DNA of 48,873 bases, from positions 1 through 48,873 of the forward strand of contig CACJBA010000008.1 of assembly GCA_902591535.1 (NCBI GenBank). The letters run 5' to 3'. Origin of the DNA: an uncultured Pelagibacteraceae bacterium. GTDB lineage: Bacteria > Pseudomonadota > Alphaproteobacteria > Pelagibacterales > Pelagibacteraceae. Positions 22,064 to 31,900 of this stretch are shown in pieces (positions within the stretch are counted from its first letter, which is position 1; every line of letters starts with the position of its first letter). The translations under genes and the position numbers were made by a program. Under the pieces are notes generated by a model. The model did no database searches and was not told the DNA's origin. It saw only the letters and a list, made by a program, of their open reading frames with translations.

Positions 22064-22936
22064 TTAATTTAATTTAATATAACAAATATTACTATACTGA
22101 ACGTTTAGTTCTTTTCTAAGTTCTTTACTTAACTTAATTTCATTATTATTGAAAATAGGTTTTTGAACTTTATAGGTATTAGATATTCCTTCATCAAAAT
22201 TATTTATTATTTTTTCAAATCTTTTTTTATAATTAAATTTTATAATTGGTGGAAATTCATAATAAATCTTAATCTTCTTTCTTAATAAAAAAAAATTTCT
22301 TTTTAATTTTTTATTTGTCATTTTAGGATAAGTGATTTTAATAAATTTTGAATTAAAATTTAATTTTATATTATCTTTAAATTCACTTTTTAAATACCTG
22401 ATTACAAATTTAATTACTCTAAAAATGTTAGAATATTTAATAAATTCTTTTTTAATTAAATCCTGTTTCTCGTAAATCATCTTTGGAGTGTAGTAAGAAA
22501 TATGATGATTAGGTAAGTTATCATCAAAAATTATATGCTTAAATTTATTATTTTTTAAAAAATTCAATCTTTTTGAAAAACAAACGTGGTCGTCAAATAT
22601 AATAAGGGTTTTATTTTTATCTAATTTTTTCCAGTTATATTTTGTGATGTCTTTATTTAAATAATTTACATCATCATAAATTACTTCTCTATTTGAAAGA
22701 TCAATATCAATTGAATAAATCTTTGAATTTTTTAATACTTTTTTAATTAACCAAGTTGTTTGACCTTTCCAAACACCAGACTCGATAATATGACTTGGTT
22801 TAATTTTTTTCAACAAACAAAACAATGCAAAGCAATGATCTATTTTCATTCCACTTTGATTGTTTTTAATTGGTCTATTTTTATATATTTCCAAAAAATG
22901 AGTTAAATTTTTTTTTAAGAAAGATTTATTAAACAT
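22064..22936 (-). CDS. Methyltransferase-like protein of unknown function
   Basis: A 290-residue Lys/Asn/Ile-rich protein. The segment HIIESGVWKGQTTWLI (about 54-69) followed by KIYSIDID resembles motif I and motif post-I of class I SAM-dependent methyltransferases, and IIFDDH and HIIFDDNLPNHH fit the later strands. Nothing beyond residue 165 is recognised. No signal peptide. It begins 8 bases after the 3' end of tRNA-Lys on the same strand and is probably co-transcribed with it. It converges on the M48 gene with a 2-base gap. Similar proteins occur in surface-polysaccharide loci, but no such genes are nearby. Confidence 0.55.
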   Translation of the reverse strand: MFNKSFLKKNLTHFLEIYKNRPIKNNQSGMKIDHCFALFCLLKKIKPSHIIESGVWKGQTTWLIKKVLKNSKIYSIDIDLSNREVIYDDVNYLNKDITKYNWKKLDKNKTLIIFDDHVCFSKRLNFLKNNKFKHIIFDDNLPNHHISYYTPKMIYEKQDLIKKEFIKYSNIFRVIKFVIRYLKSEFKDNIKLNFNSKFIKITYPKMTNKKLKRNFFLLRKKIKIYYEFPPIIKFNYKKRFEKIINNFDEGISNTYKVQKPIFNNNEIKLSKELRKELNVQYSNICYIKLN

Positions 22937-22944
22937 TTAATTTA

Positions 22945-23020
<76 letters not shown>

Positions 23021-23069
23021 CCAAATTATTCAAATTGAATAGTTGTTATATACAGAATTATTATATTAT

Positions 23070-23087
23070 TTCAAATGTCAATTTGAA
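23070..23087. other. Inverted repeat between tgt and tRNA-Lys
   Basis: TTCAAAT-GTCA-ATTTGAA forms a 7-bp stem with a 4-base loop in the 85-base spacer. A second palindrome ATTCAA-A-TTGAAT is at 23028-23040. The minus strand contains a perfect TTGACA inside the first stem, which may belong to the tRNA promoter. Not followed by a T-run on the minus strand, so a terminator is doubtful. Confidence 0.4.
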
Positions 23088-23105
23088 CTTAAAATTCGTT
23101 ACTTG

Positions 23106-24218
23106 CTACAACTTATCAATGTATTTGTCATGAAATTGATCAAATGTACCATCATTGATATTTTTTCTAATACTAGTCATTAATTCTTGATAAAAATTAA
23201 TATTATGAAGTGTTAACAACATTGAGGCCAGAATTTCATTTGTATTAAATAAGTGGTTTAAATAGTTTTTTGAATACTTATTCAAATTTAAATTGTCACA
23301 ATCAGGGTCTAGTGGTGTATTGTCATTTTGATATTTATTATTTTTTATATTGATTCTCCCTTGCCAAGTAAAAGCCAAACCTGTTCTTCCTGATCTAGTA
23401 GGAAGCACACAATCAAACATATCAATACCTCTTTTTACAGCACCCAATATATCTGAGGGAGTTCCCACACCCATCAGGTAATGAGGTTTTTCGCTTGGTA
23501 AAAATTCTTTAATATCATCCAAGACTGTAAACATCTCTTGTTGGGTCTCTCCTACAGCTAAACCCCCCATTGCATATCCATCAAAACCAATATTTATAAG
23601 TTCTTTTAAAGACTTAAGTCTCAAATCTTTAAATAAACCTCCTTGAATAATACCAAACAATGCTTTGTGTGGATTATTTCCAAATGCTTTTTTCGATCTT
23701 TCTGCCCAGTATAATGAAAGATCCATAGATTTTTTTATTAATTCATAATCATTCGTTTTTTTAGGACACTCATCCATAATCATTACAATGTCAGAATTTA
23801 ATCCTAATTGGATTCTTATACTTTCTTCTGGACTTAAATAAAATTTTTTTCCATCAACATGTGAATTAAATATTGCACCTTTTTCTCGATCTATTTTGTT
23901 TAGTTTAGAAAGAGACATAACTTGAAAACCTCCTGAATCTGTTAAAATTGGCAGATCACAATTCATAAATTTATGCAAACCACCAGCATTCTGAACTCTA
24001 TCTACGCCAGGTCTGATCATTAAATGATAGGTGTTAGATAAAATTATTTCTGATCCAGTTTTTTTTATGTCATCAATGGTACAAGCTTTAACAGTAGCCT
24101 GAGTGCCAACAGGCATAAATGCAGGTGTATTTATATTTCCACGATGTGTTTCAATTAATCCACATCTAGCAAATTTATCTTTATTTAAAACATTAAAGGC
24201 AAATCTTTTTAATGCCAT
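23106..24218 (-). CDS. tgt: Queuine/preQ1 tRNA-guanine transglycosylase, zinc site altered
   Basis: Tgt exchanges guanine-34 for preQ1 in tRNAs with GUN anticodons. The signature TDSGGFQVMSL (Asp94), GGLAVGE and GIDMFDCVLPTRSGRTG are intact, so the base-exchange site looks functional. The structural zinc site is unusual: bacterial enzymes have CxCxxC plus His, but here the segment reads DPDCDNLNL, keeping Cys307 and His338 while the second and third cysteines are Asn309 and Leu312. Length 370 aa is normal. It is followed 6 bases upstream on the strand by the cyclophilin gene, in a run coaD-cyclophilin-tgt. Confidence 0.95.
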   Translation of the reverse strand: MALKRFAFNVLNKDKFARCGLIETHRGNINTPAFMPVGTQATVKACTIDDIKKTGSEIILSNTYHLMIRPGVDRVQNAGGLHKFMNCDLPILTDSGGFQVMSLSKLNKIDREKGAIFNSHVDGKKFYLSPEESIRIQLGLNSDIVMIMDECPKKTNDYELIKKSMDLSLYWAERSKKAFGNNPHKALFGIIQGGLFKDLRLKSLKELINIGFDGYAMGGLAVGETQQEMFTVLDDIKEFLPSEKPHYLMGVGTPSDILGAVKRGIDMFDCVLPTRSGRTGLAFTWQGRINIKNNKYQNDNTPLDPDCDNLNLNKYSKNYLNHLFNTNEILASMLLTLHNINFYQELMTSIRKNINDGTFDQFHDKYIDKL

Positions 24219-24224
24219 TAAAGG

Positions 24225-24785
24225 TTATTTTGATTTAAAGCTAATAATTTTATCTGGATCTGTTACAGCTCCGTTATTACTCTCATCACCTCTTTTAATT
24301 TTATCAACAAATTCCATTCCTTCTAAAACCTTACCAAAAACAGTGTACTGTCTATCTAAGAATGGTGCAGGCTTAAAACAAATAAAGAACTGACTATTTG
24401 CACTATTTGGATCAGAGGATCTTGCCATAGATAAAGTGCCCCTGTCATGAGGAAGACTATTAAATTCTTGATTTAAATCAGGTAAATCAGATCCGCCCAT
24501 ACCAGCTCTTCTTAAATCAAAATCTTTAGATCCAGAATTACCAAATTTCACATCACCTGTTTGAGCCATAAATCCGTCAATAACTCTATGGAAAACAACA
24601 TTGTCGTATTTCCCACTATCCGCAAGTTCTTTAATTCTTTTCACATGATTTGGCGCTACATCCTCAAATAACTCAATTTTTACGTCACCATCTTTTAATT
24701 TTAAAATCATTATATTCTCCTCAGCATTTGATTGATTGATAATTAAAAAAAACAAAATAAGTAGTTTAATTAAAATTTTATTCAT
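24225..24785 (-). CDS. Cyclophilin-type peptidyl-prolyl isomerase, probably periplasmic
   Basis: Cyclophilins catalyse cis-trans isomerisation of Xaa-Pro bonds. Family blocks are clear: VFHRVIDGFMAQTGD, NSQFFICFKPAPFLDRQYTVFGKV. The catalytic Arg in FHRV and the Phe/Gln positions are kept; the tryptophan that binds cyclosporin in human CypA is replaced, as is usual in bacterial forms. A signal peptide (about 1-21, ending SNA) predicts export. Its start overlaps the coaD end by 8 bases. The gene could be called ppiA-like by location or ppiB-like by length. Confidence 0.92.
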   Translation of the reverse strand: MNKILIKLLILFFLIINQSNAEENIMILKLKDGDVKIELFEDVAPNHVKRIKELADSGKYDNVVFHRVIDGFMAQTGDVKFGNSGSKDFDLRRAGMGGSDLPDLNQEFNSLPHDRGTLSMARSSDPNSANSQFFICFKPAPFLDRQYTVFGKVLEGMEFVDKIKRGDESNNGAVTDPDKIISFKSK

Positions 24786-25272
24786 ATTTTTTTTTTAAAG
24801 ATTTAATAGTACTTTTGGTAGTAAATTTTTTAATATCTCCATTTAATTTTACAATATCTTTTACGAATCTAGACGAAATAATTTGATTTTCAACATCAGA
24901 CATTAAAAAAATAGTTTCAATATTTTGATTTAACTTTCTATTCATGCCAGCTAATTGAAATTCGTATTCAAAATCTGAAACAGCTCTTAAGCCTCTTAAA
25001 ATAATGTTTGATTTATATTTTTTACACAAATCGGTTGTCAACGAACCAAATGAAACAACTAATATTTTTTTTTTATTTAATTTTAAGTCTGAAAATAAAG
25101 CTTTATTAACAATTTCTATCCTCTCTTTTGATGTAAAAAGATAATTTTTGTTACTTTCGTCTGAAACACCAACAATAATCTTATCAAATAACTTTAATGC
25201 TTTTTTGATTACATCGATATGACCAAATGTAATTGGATCAAAAGTTCCTGGATAAATTGCAATTTTGCTCAT
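24778..25272 (-). CDS. coaD: Phosphopantetheine adenylyltransferase
   Basis: CoaD transfers AMP to 4'-phosphopantetheine, the penultimate step of coenzyme A synthesis. The nucleotidyltransferase motif TxGH is at Thr15-His18 in YPGTFDPITFGHIDVI. The conserved LRGLRAVSDFEYEFQLAGMNR block and the ISSRFVKDI segment (ISSTxVR in most species) are present. Length 164 aa is typical. ATG overlaps the gyrA stop as TAATG, so coaD is translationally coupled to gyrA. The coaD, cyclophilin, tgt order after gyrA is common in Alphaproteobacteria. Confidence 0.97.
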   Translation of the reverse strand: MSKIAIYPGTFDPITFGHIDVIKKALKLFDKIIVGVSDESNKNYLFTSKERIEIVNKALFSDLKLNKKKILVVSFGSLTTDLCKKYKSNIILRGLRAVSDFEYEFQLAGMNRKLNQNIETIFLMSDVENQIISSRFVKDIVKLNGDIKKFTTKSTIKSLKKKYE

Positions 25273-27851
25273 TAAATTAAATTATCATCAATTTTAATTG
25301 CTGAAACTACTTTTTCTTCACCAGATAATTTAATTATTCTAACACCCTGAGTATTTCTACCTGCTGTTCTAATTTCTTTAACAGCAACTCTAATAACTCT
25401 TCCTTTATTGGTAGAAATTAAAATTTCATCTCCTTCAAATACTGGGAATGAAGAAGTAATATTCCCATTTCTTGGAGAATTTATAATTCCAATGATGCCT
25501 TTACCACCTCTATTAGTTACTCTATAGTCAAAATGAGAAGTTTTTTTACCATAACCGTTTTCACTAATGGCTAAGACAAACTTTTGTTTAGCTTTAATCT
25601 CAGAATTTTCATCTTTGGTTTTTCTTCCATTTTTATTTATTTTATCATTTTCAATTACAGATAAAGACACAATTTGATCATTAGGTGCTAGCTCAATACC
25701 TTTAATTCCTTTAGAGGATCTTCCTTTAAATATTCTTAATTTTTTAGCTTCAAATCTTATGCACTTACCAAATTTTGTACTTAAAATAACATCCTGATCA
25801 TCTTTACAAATTTTAACACCAACAATTTTATCATTACTATCTAATTTCATTGCTATTTTTCCAGAAGCATTTATGGAAGAGAAATCTTCTAAACTATTTT
25901 TTCTTACTTTTCCTAAAGCTGTAGCAAATATTATTTGATAATTTTTAGAATCAGTTTCATCTTCAGGCATTGGCATAATTGAACTAATTGCCTGATGACT
26001 TTTTAATGGCAAAATATTAAATAAAGATTTACCTTTTGATGAAGCTGATCCCTCAGGTATTTTCCAAGCTTTTACTTTGTAAACGAGACCTTCTGTTGAA
26101 AAGAAAAGAACCGAAGTATGCGTGCTAACAGAAAGAGTTTGAATAACAGAGTCTTGATCTCTTGTGGTAATACCTGATTTGCCCTTGCCACCTCTTTTTT
26201 GAGTTTTTACACCATCTAAAGAACCTCTTTTTATATAGCCTTGCAATGTTACAGTAATTATTACTGATTGTTTTTGAATTGTTTCCTCTATGTCGTAATT
26301 TAAAACTGCATCTATAATTTTTGTTCTTCTTGGTACTGCAAATTTTTCTTTAATATTTTTTAACTCATCACTAATTACTTTTAATAATTCTTTTTTAGAG
26401 GAAATAATTTTTTTATATTTGGCAATTAATTCTGCTAATTTTTTAATTTCTAGTTCAATTTCATTAATTCCTAAAGCGGTTAATTTTTGAAGCCTTAATT
26501 CTAATATAGCCATTACTTGAGGTTCAGATAATGAATAAACATTCTTAACTTTTTTCCCTTCAACTAAAGATATCAATTTTTGAGATTTATTAATTTTCCA
26601 TTTTGTTTTTAAGATAGAAACTTTTGCATCTTCTGGAGTTTTTGATGAACGGATTATTTTGATAATCTTATCTAAGTTTTCAACAGATACAGACAACCCA
26701 ATTAAAATGTGGGCTCGTTCCTCTGCTTTTTGAAGATCATGTTTAGTTTTTTTAATTACGACATCTTCTCTAAATGTTAAAAAATTTGATAAAAATTCTT
26801 TTAGAGTGCAGGTTTTTGGTTTTCCATCAACTATTGCTAATGTATTGAAGCCAAATGAACTTTCTATTTGAGTATTTTTATAAAGTTGTCTTTTTATAGT
26901 TTCTGGCTCGATACCATTTCTTAAATCCACTGCTACTCTAATTCCTTCTCTGTTTGACTCGTCTCTTATATCTTTAATTCCCTCAATTTTCTTTTCTCTT
27001 ACTAGCTGAGCTATTCTTTCATTTAAAACTGCTTTGTTGACTTGATAAGGAATTGAAGTAATAACAAGCCTTTCACGACCATTTTTTTGTTGCTCAATGG
27101 AAATTTCGCCTCTAATTTTAAATGACCCTCTTCCATGATTGTATCCCTGTTTAATAATATCCTTTCCAATAATAACTCCTCCTGTAGGAAAATCTGGACC
27201 AGGTATGTGCTTCATTAATTCTTTAATCTTAATATCTTTATTTTGAATCAGTGCTAAAGTTCCATCTATAATTTCTCCAAGATTATGTGGAGGTATACTG
27301 GTTGCCATACCCACAGCGATACCACCAGCACCATTAACTAACAAATTAGGGAATTGTGCTGGTAATACACTTGGTTCTTTTTCTGTTTCATCATAATTAC
27401 TTTTGAATGAAATTGTATTTTTTTCTATATCGTCAATTAAAAATTGTGAAACTTTTGATAAACGAGTTTCGGTATATCTCATTGCAGCAGCAGGATCGCC
27501 ATCTATAGATCCAAAATTTCCTTGTCCTTGAACCAACGGTAAGCTCATAGAAAAATCTTGCACCATTCTAACTAAAGCATCATATACAGACTGGTCACCA
27601 TGAGGATGATATTTACCAATTACGTCTCCAACTATTCTTGCAGATTTTCTAAATTGTTTTGACCAGTCATACCCCCCTTTATACATTGCGTATAAAATTC
27701 TTCTATGAACTGGCTTTAAACCATCTCTTACATCAGGAAGAGCTCGACTAACAATTACGCTCATCGCATAAGAAAGATATGATGAGCTCATCTCATCATG
27801 CATTGAGATTAATTTTATATTTTTATCTTTTGACTCCTCAGTATTTTTCAT
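25272..27851 (-). CDS. gyrA: DNA gyrase subunit A
   Basis: GyrA is the breakage-reunion subunit of gyrase. The active-site Tyr126 lies in [12 protein letters not shown]. The DNA-gate helix region reads [13 protein letters not shown] (80-91). The C-terminal pinwheel contains a GyrA box of the form QKRGGKG, which separates gyrase from topoisomerase IV. Length 859 aa is normal. At the position of E. coli Ser83, the main quinolone-contact residue, the sequence has Gln (Gln87), with Ser next to it. Located 5 bases after ssb. Confidence 0.98.
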   Translation of the reverse strand: MKNTEESKDKNIKLISMHDEMSSSYLSYAMSVIVSRALPDVRDGLKPVHRRILYAMYKGGYDWSKQFRKSARIVGDVIGKYHPHGDQSVYDALVRMVQDFSMSLPLVQGQGNFGSIDGDPAAAMRYTETRLSKVSQFLIDDIEKNTISFKSNYDETEKEPSVLPAQFPNLLVNGAGGIAVGMATSIPPHNLGEIIDGTLALIQNKDIKIKELMKHIPGPDFPTGGVIIGKDIIKQGYNHGRGSFKIRGEISIEQQKNGRERLVITSIPYQVNKAVLNERIAQLVREKKIEGIKDIRDESNREGIRVAVDLRNGIEPETIKRQLYKNTQIESSFGFNTLAIVDGKPKTCTLKEFLSNFLTFREDVVIKKTKHDLQKAEERAHILIGLSVSVENLDKIIKIIRSSKTPEDAKVSILKTKWKINKSQKLISLVEGKKVKNVYSLSEPQVMAILELRLQKLTALGINEIELEIKKLAELIAKYKKIISSKKELLKVISDELKNIKEKFAVPRRTKIIDAVLNYDIEETIQKQSVIITVTLQGYIKRGSLDGVKTQKRGGKGKSGITTRDQDSVIQTLSVSTHTSVLFFSTEGLVYKVKAWKIPEGSASSKGKSLFNILPLKSHQAISSIMPMPEDETDSKNYQIIFATALGKVRKNSLEDFSSINASGKIAMKLDSNDKIVGVKICKDDQDVILSTKFGKCIRFEAKKLRIFKGRSSKGIKGIELAPNDQIVSLSVIENDKINKNGRKTKDENSEIKAKQKFVLAISENGYGKKTSHFDYRVTNRGGKGIIGIINSPRNGNITSSFPVFEGDEILISTNKGRVIRVAVKEIRTAGRNTQGVRIIKLSGEEKVVSAIKIDDNLI

Positions 27852-27856
27852 AGAAA

Positions 27857-28306
27857 TTAAAATGGAATTTCATCATCCATATCTGAAGCTTGAGATGTAT
27901 CTTCAATACTACTTTGTTGTGTTGTATCATTTTGAATACCACCACCAGAATTTCCGCCACCTAACATTGTAAGTGATGAATTGTATCCCTGTATAACAAT
28001 TTCAGTTGAGTATTTATCTTGACCAGATTGTTCATCTTTCCATTTTCTTGTAGTAAGCTGACCTTCAACATAAACTTGAGCACCTTTTTTTAAATATTGT
28101 TGAACAACATTCACTAAGCCCTCGTTAAATACAACTATACGGTGCCATTCAGTTTTTTCTTTTCTTTCTCCTGTATTTTTATCCTTCCAAGATTGGCTAG
28201 TAGCAAGACTTAATCTAGCTACACTCTTTCCATTTACCATTTGCTTTATTTCAGGATCTGCGCCCAAACGACCAATTAATAATACTTTATTTAAACTTCC
28301 AGCCAT
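27857..28306 (-). CDS. ssb: Single-stranded DNA-binding protein
   Basis: SSB coats single-stranded DNA during replication and repair. An OB fold fills about residues 1-110 ([21 protein letters not shown], in part), then a Gly/Gln/Ser-rich flexible tail ends in the acidic tip DMDDEIPF that recruits partner enzymes. Length 149 aa is typical. Divergent from uvrA with an 88-base spacer, the usual alphaproteobacterial and enterobacterial arrangement. It is followed by gyrA. Confidence 0.98.
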   Translation of the reverse strand: MAGSLNKVLLIGRLGADPEIKQMVNGKSVARLSLATSQSWKDKNTGERKEKTEWHRIVVFNEGLVNVVQQYLKKGAQVYVEGQLTTRKWKDEQSGQDKYSTEIVIQGYNSSLTMLGGGNSGGGIQNDTTQQSSIEDTSQASDMDDEIPF

Positions 28307-28336
28307 AATATTTAATATTTGTTAAATTAGTTAATT

Positions 28337-28355
28337 AGAATTATATCACAATTCT
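28337..28355. promoter_or_regulatory. Palindrome AGAATT-N7-AATTCT in the ssb/uvrA spacer
   Basis: A perfect 6-base inverted repeat with a 7-base centre lies between divergent ssb and uvrA, where a LexA site occurs in many bacteria. The sequence does not match the alphaproteobacterial GTTC-N7-GTTC consensus, so the protein that binds it, if any, is unknown. A TTATAT inside it (28341-28346) could serve as the uvrA -10. Confidence 0.35.
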
Positions 28356-28394
28356 TCTGAATATTAATTTTATTAACTCAAAGCAACTAAAATT

Positions 28395-31247
28395 ATGATG
28401 AAAAAGATAGTTATTAAGGGCGCTAAAGAACATAATTTGAGGAACCTTACTGTTGAAATTCCAAAAGACAAATTTATCGTCATAACTGGTCTCTCTGGAT
28501 CAGGAAAATCATCTTTAGCTTTTGATACAATCTATGCTGAAGGACAAAGAAGATATGTAGAAAGTTTATCAGCTTATGCAAGACAATTTTTAGATAAAAT
28601 GAAGAAACCTAATGTTGACCTAATAGAAGGATTAAGTCCTGCAATTGCGATAGAACAAAAAAATACTTCAAAAAATCCTAGATCAACTGTTGCAACTGTT
28701 ACAGAAATCTATGATTATATGAGAGTATTGTATGCTAGGGCAGGTATCCCCTACTCACCTTTTACAGGTAAACCAATAACCTCACAAACAATAACTCAAA
28801 TAGTAGACTTAATAAAAAAATTGCCAAAAAAATCTACAATATATATTTACGCTCCAGTGGTTAGAGGTCGTAAAGGTGAATATAAAAAGGATATTATAAG
28901 CTACAAAAGAAGAGGATTTAGAAAAATCAAAATAGATAATGTTTTGTATGATATTGAGAAATCTCCTAACTTAGATAAAAAACTTAAACATGATATTTCT
29001 ATTCTAGTTGATAGAATTGTTTTAAATTCAAAACTTGGTAATAGATTGGCTGAAAGTGTAGAAACAGCAGTAAATTTAGCCAATGGTTTGGTTTTTGTTG
29101 AATATGAAGATGAAACACTTCCGCAAAAATATAGAAAAATTGAAAAATTAATTTACTCAACAAAATTTGCTTGTCCAGAAAGTGGTTTCACGATTGAAGA
29201 AATTGAACCAAGATTATTTTCATTCAATAGCCCTTATGGTGCATGTGAAGAATGTGAGGGCATAGGTATGAAATTAAATGTTGATCCAAATCTAGTTATA
29301 CCTGATGAAAGAAAAAGTTTAGCAGACGGTGCAATAGAACCTTGGTCTAAATCTACAACATTATATTATGCGCAAACTTTAGCATCATTAGCTAAACATT
29401 ATGGTTTTTCATTAGATGAAAAATGGAAAAAATTACCAAAAAAAATTAAAGATATAATTCTTTATGGTTCAGATGAAGATGAAATTAAATTTAATTATGA
29501 CGATGGTTATGAAAAATATTCATATAAAAAAACATTCGAAGGCGTAATTAATAATCTTGAAAGAAGATTTTTAGAGTCTGATAGTGAGTGGAAAAGAGAA
29601 GCAATAGCAGAATATCAATCTGATACAGCATGTGAAGCATGTAACGGTGATAGATTAAAAGAAGAAGCGCTATGTGTAAAAATAAACGATCACAATATTA
29701 GTGAAGTCACAAAAAAATCTATATTGGATGCTGCAGAATGGTTTAAAAATTTAGAAAAGAACCTTGACAAAAGACAATTTAAAATTGCAGAACATGTTTT
29801 AAAAGAGATAAATGAAAGATTAAATTTCCTATTAAACGTAGGATTAGATTATTTAACTCTATCCAGAGAATCTGGAACTTTGTCAGGAGGTGAAGCACAA
29901 AGGATAAGATTGGCTTCACAGATTGGCTCAGGATTAACGGGTGTACTTTATGTGTTGGACGAACCTTCAATTGGTCTTCATCAAAAAGACAATGTTAAAC
30001 TTATTAATGCTCTAAAAAGATTAAGAGATCTAGGAAATACTGTAATTGTTGTTGAGCATGATACTGAAACAATGGAAAATGCAGATCATATTATTGATTT
30101 AGGTCCTGAAGCTGGAAGTAATGGTGGGCAAATTACAGCTCAAGGTTCGTATGAAGAAATTAAAAAAGATAAGAATAGTATCACTGGTCAATATCTTGCT
30201 AATAAAAAGTCAATTGAAATTCCAAAAAATAGACGTTTAGCTAAAAATGGTAGATTTGTTGAAATAAATGGTGCAAGTGGAAATAACTTAAACAATGTTA
30301 ATCTTAAAATTCCTACAGGAACTTTTACCTGTGTCACTGGTGTTTCAGGTAGTGGAAAATCTACATTAATATTGCAAACATTGTTTCACGCATTAAATTT
30401 AACTTTAAATAATAAAGCAAGAAAAACTCCTAAATCCTTTAAAGGTTACAAAGGTGTAGAGTTAATTGACAAAATTATAGATATAGATCAATCGCCTATT
30501 GGAAGAACACCAAGATCAAATCCAGCAACATATACTGGAGCTTTTGGTCCTATAAGAGATTGGTTTACTAGTTTACCTGAGTCAAAAACAAGAGGATATA
30601 AACCAGGAAGATTTTCATTTAACGTTAAAGGAGGAAGATGTGAAGCTTGTGAAGGTGATGGTGTAATTACTTATGAAATGCATTTTTTACCCGATGTTTA
30701 TATTCAATGTGATGAATGTAAAGGAACTAGGTACAATAGAGAAACTTTAGAGATAAAATTCAAAGGAAAAAGTATTGCTGATGTTTTAGATATGTCAGTT
30801 GATGAAGGATGTGAATATTTTGAAAATATTTCAAATATAAAAACAAAATTATTAACTTTAAAGAAAGTGGGTTTGGGTTATATAAAAATTGGTCAACAAG
30901 CTACTACTCTTTCTGGTGGTGAAGCCCAAAGAATTAAACTTGCAAAAGAACTATCAAAAAGATCTACTGGTAGAACAATGTATATCTTGGATGAGCCAAC
31001 AACAGGTTTGCATCAACATGATATTAAAAAACTTCTAGAAATTCTTCATACTTTTGTAAAGCTTGGAAATACAGTTGTTGTTATTGAGCATAATTTAGAT
31101 GTAATTAAAACAGCTGACTACATTGTCGACATGGGACCTGAAGGTGGAATTAAGGGTGGAAATATTGTCGCTGAAGGAAAACCTGAGGAGGTCTGTAAAG
31201 TTAAGGAAAGTTATACAGGACAATTTTTAAAGAATTTATTAAATTAA
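28395..31247 (+). CDS. uvrA: Excinuclease ABC subunit A
   Basis: UvrA is the damage-recognition ATPase of nucleotide excision repair. Two ABC modules are visible: Walker [10 protein letters not shown] near residue 34 and GVSGSGKST near residue 655, with LSGGEAQRI signatures and YVLDEPS/YILDEPT Walker B motifs. The first zinc site reads CPES...CEEC (one Cys replaced by Ser, as in many alphaproteobacterial UvrA proteins). The second, CEAC...CDEC, is complete. Length 950 aa is normal. A second ATG directly follows the first, so the start may be 28398. Divergent from ssb. Confidence 0.98.
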   Translation: MMKKIVIKGAKEHNLRNLTVEIPKDKFIVITGLSGSGKSSLAFDTIYAEGQRRYVESLSAYARQFLDKMKKPNVDLIEGLSPAIAIEQKNTSKNPRSTVATVTEIYDYMRVLYARAGIPYSPFTGKPITSQTITQIVDLIKKLPKKSTIYIYAPVVRGRKGEYKKDIISYKRRGFRKIKIDNVLYDIEKSPNLDKKLKHDISILVDRIVLNSKLGNRLAESVETAVNLANGLVFVEYEDETLPQKYRKIEKLIYSTKFACPESGFTIEEIEPRLFSFNSPYGACEECEGIGMKLNVDPNLVIPDERKSLADGAIEPWSKSTTLYYAQTLASLAKHYGFSLDEKWKKLPKKIKDIILYGSDEDEIKFNYDDGYEKYSYKKTFEGVINNLERRFLESDSEWKREAIAEYQSDTACEACNGDRLKEEALCVKINDHNISEVTKKSILDAAEWFKNLEKNLDKRQFKIAEHVLKEINERLNFLLNVGLDYLTLSRESGTLSGGEAQRIRLASQIGSGLTGVLYVLDEPSIGLHQKDNVKLINALKRLRDLGNTVIVVEHDTETMENADHIIDLGPEAGSNGGQITAQGSYEEIKKDKNSITGQYLANKKSIEIPKNRRLAKNGRFVEINGASGNNLNNVNLKIPTGTFTCVTGVSGSGKSTLILQTLFHALNLTLNNKARKTPKSFKGYKGVELIDKIIDIDQSPIGRTPRSNPATYTGAFGPIRDWFTSLPESKTRGYKPGRFSFNVKGGRCEACEGDGVITYEMHFLPDVYIQCDECKGTRYNRETLEIKFKGKSIADVLDMSVDEGCEYFENISNIKTKLLTLKKVGLGYIKIGQQATTLSGGEAQRIKLAKELSKRSTGRTMYILDEPTTGLHQHDIKKLLEILHTFVKLGNTVVVIEHNLDVIKTADYIVDMGPEGGIKGGNIVAEGKPEEVCKVKESYTGQFLKNLLN

Positions 31248-31297
31248 AAATTATCAACTTAAAAATAATGCAAAATTAGTGTATATTATTTGGAATC

Positions 31298-31900
31298 ATG
31301 AGTAATTTATTATCATCATTATCTAAAACAATTCACGCCTCATTAGCTCTTGCAATTATATTGTTTCTTGGCTTGTTCTATCTTAATGACGGTATTGCTT
31401 TTGACACTTTATTCTGGAGTTGGTTATTTAGATATATTCATGTGATAGTAGCTATTATGTGGATTGGACTACTTTGGTATTTCAATTTTGTTCAAATTCC
31501 TAATATGGGTAAAATTCCTGATGAGCAAAAACCTGCAATAGGTAAAGTAATTGCTCCTGCAGCATTGTTTTATTTTAGATGGGCTGCTGCATTAACTGTT
31601 CTTTCTGGATTAATTCTTGCATTGCTAAATGGATACCTGCATGATGCCATGACTTTAAGTGTAGGTTCGGGTGTACCCAAGCACACAGCTATTGGTATTG
31701 GGATGTGGCTAGGTATAATAATGGCGTTCAATGTTTGGTTTGTTATTTGGCCAAATCAAAAAAGAGCTTTAGGAATAGTTGAAACTGATCCTGAAACTAA
31801 AGCTAAATCTGCAAAGACAGCAATGTTATTCTCTAGAACGAATACACTTTTATCATTGCCAATGCTACTTTCAATGGTGGCAGCACAAAATATATATTAA
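31298..31900 (+). CDS. PuuD/urate-hydroxylase-like membrane protein without cytochrome domain
   Basis: A 200-residue integral membrane protein with about four to five helices. The block FRYIHVIVAIMWIGLLWYFNFVQIP and the later KHTAIGIGMWLGIIMAFNVWFVIWPNQ (in parts) resemble the N-terminal membrane domain of PuuD (DUF989/Urate_ox_N), which carries conserved histidines and faces the periplasm. Full PuuD proteins are about 400 aa and end in a cytochrome c domain; this one stops after the membrane part and has no CxxCH. No purine-degradation genes are in the window. Urate oxidation is thus unproven and a general haem- or redox-related membrane role is equally possible. It overlaps the convergent acetoacetyl-CoA synthetase by 4 bases. 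Confidence 0.7.
   Translation: MSNLLSSLSKTIHASLALAIILFLGLFYLNDGIAFDTLFWSWLFRYIHVIVAIMWIGLLWYFNFVQIPNMGKIPDEQKPAIGKVIAPAALFYFRWAAALTVLSGLILALLNGYLHDAMTLSVGSGVPKHTAIGIGMWLGIIMAFNVWFVIWPNQKRALGIVETDPETKAKSAKTAMLFSRTNTLLSLPMLLSMVAAQNIY

Noticed and set aside
23070-23087. Intrinsic terminator after tgt
   Set aside because: The hairpin is weak and AT-only except for two pairs, and no T-run follows on the minus strand.
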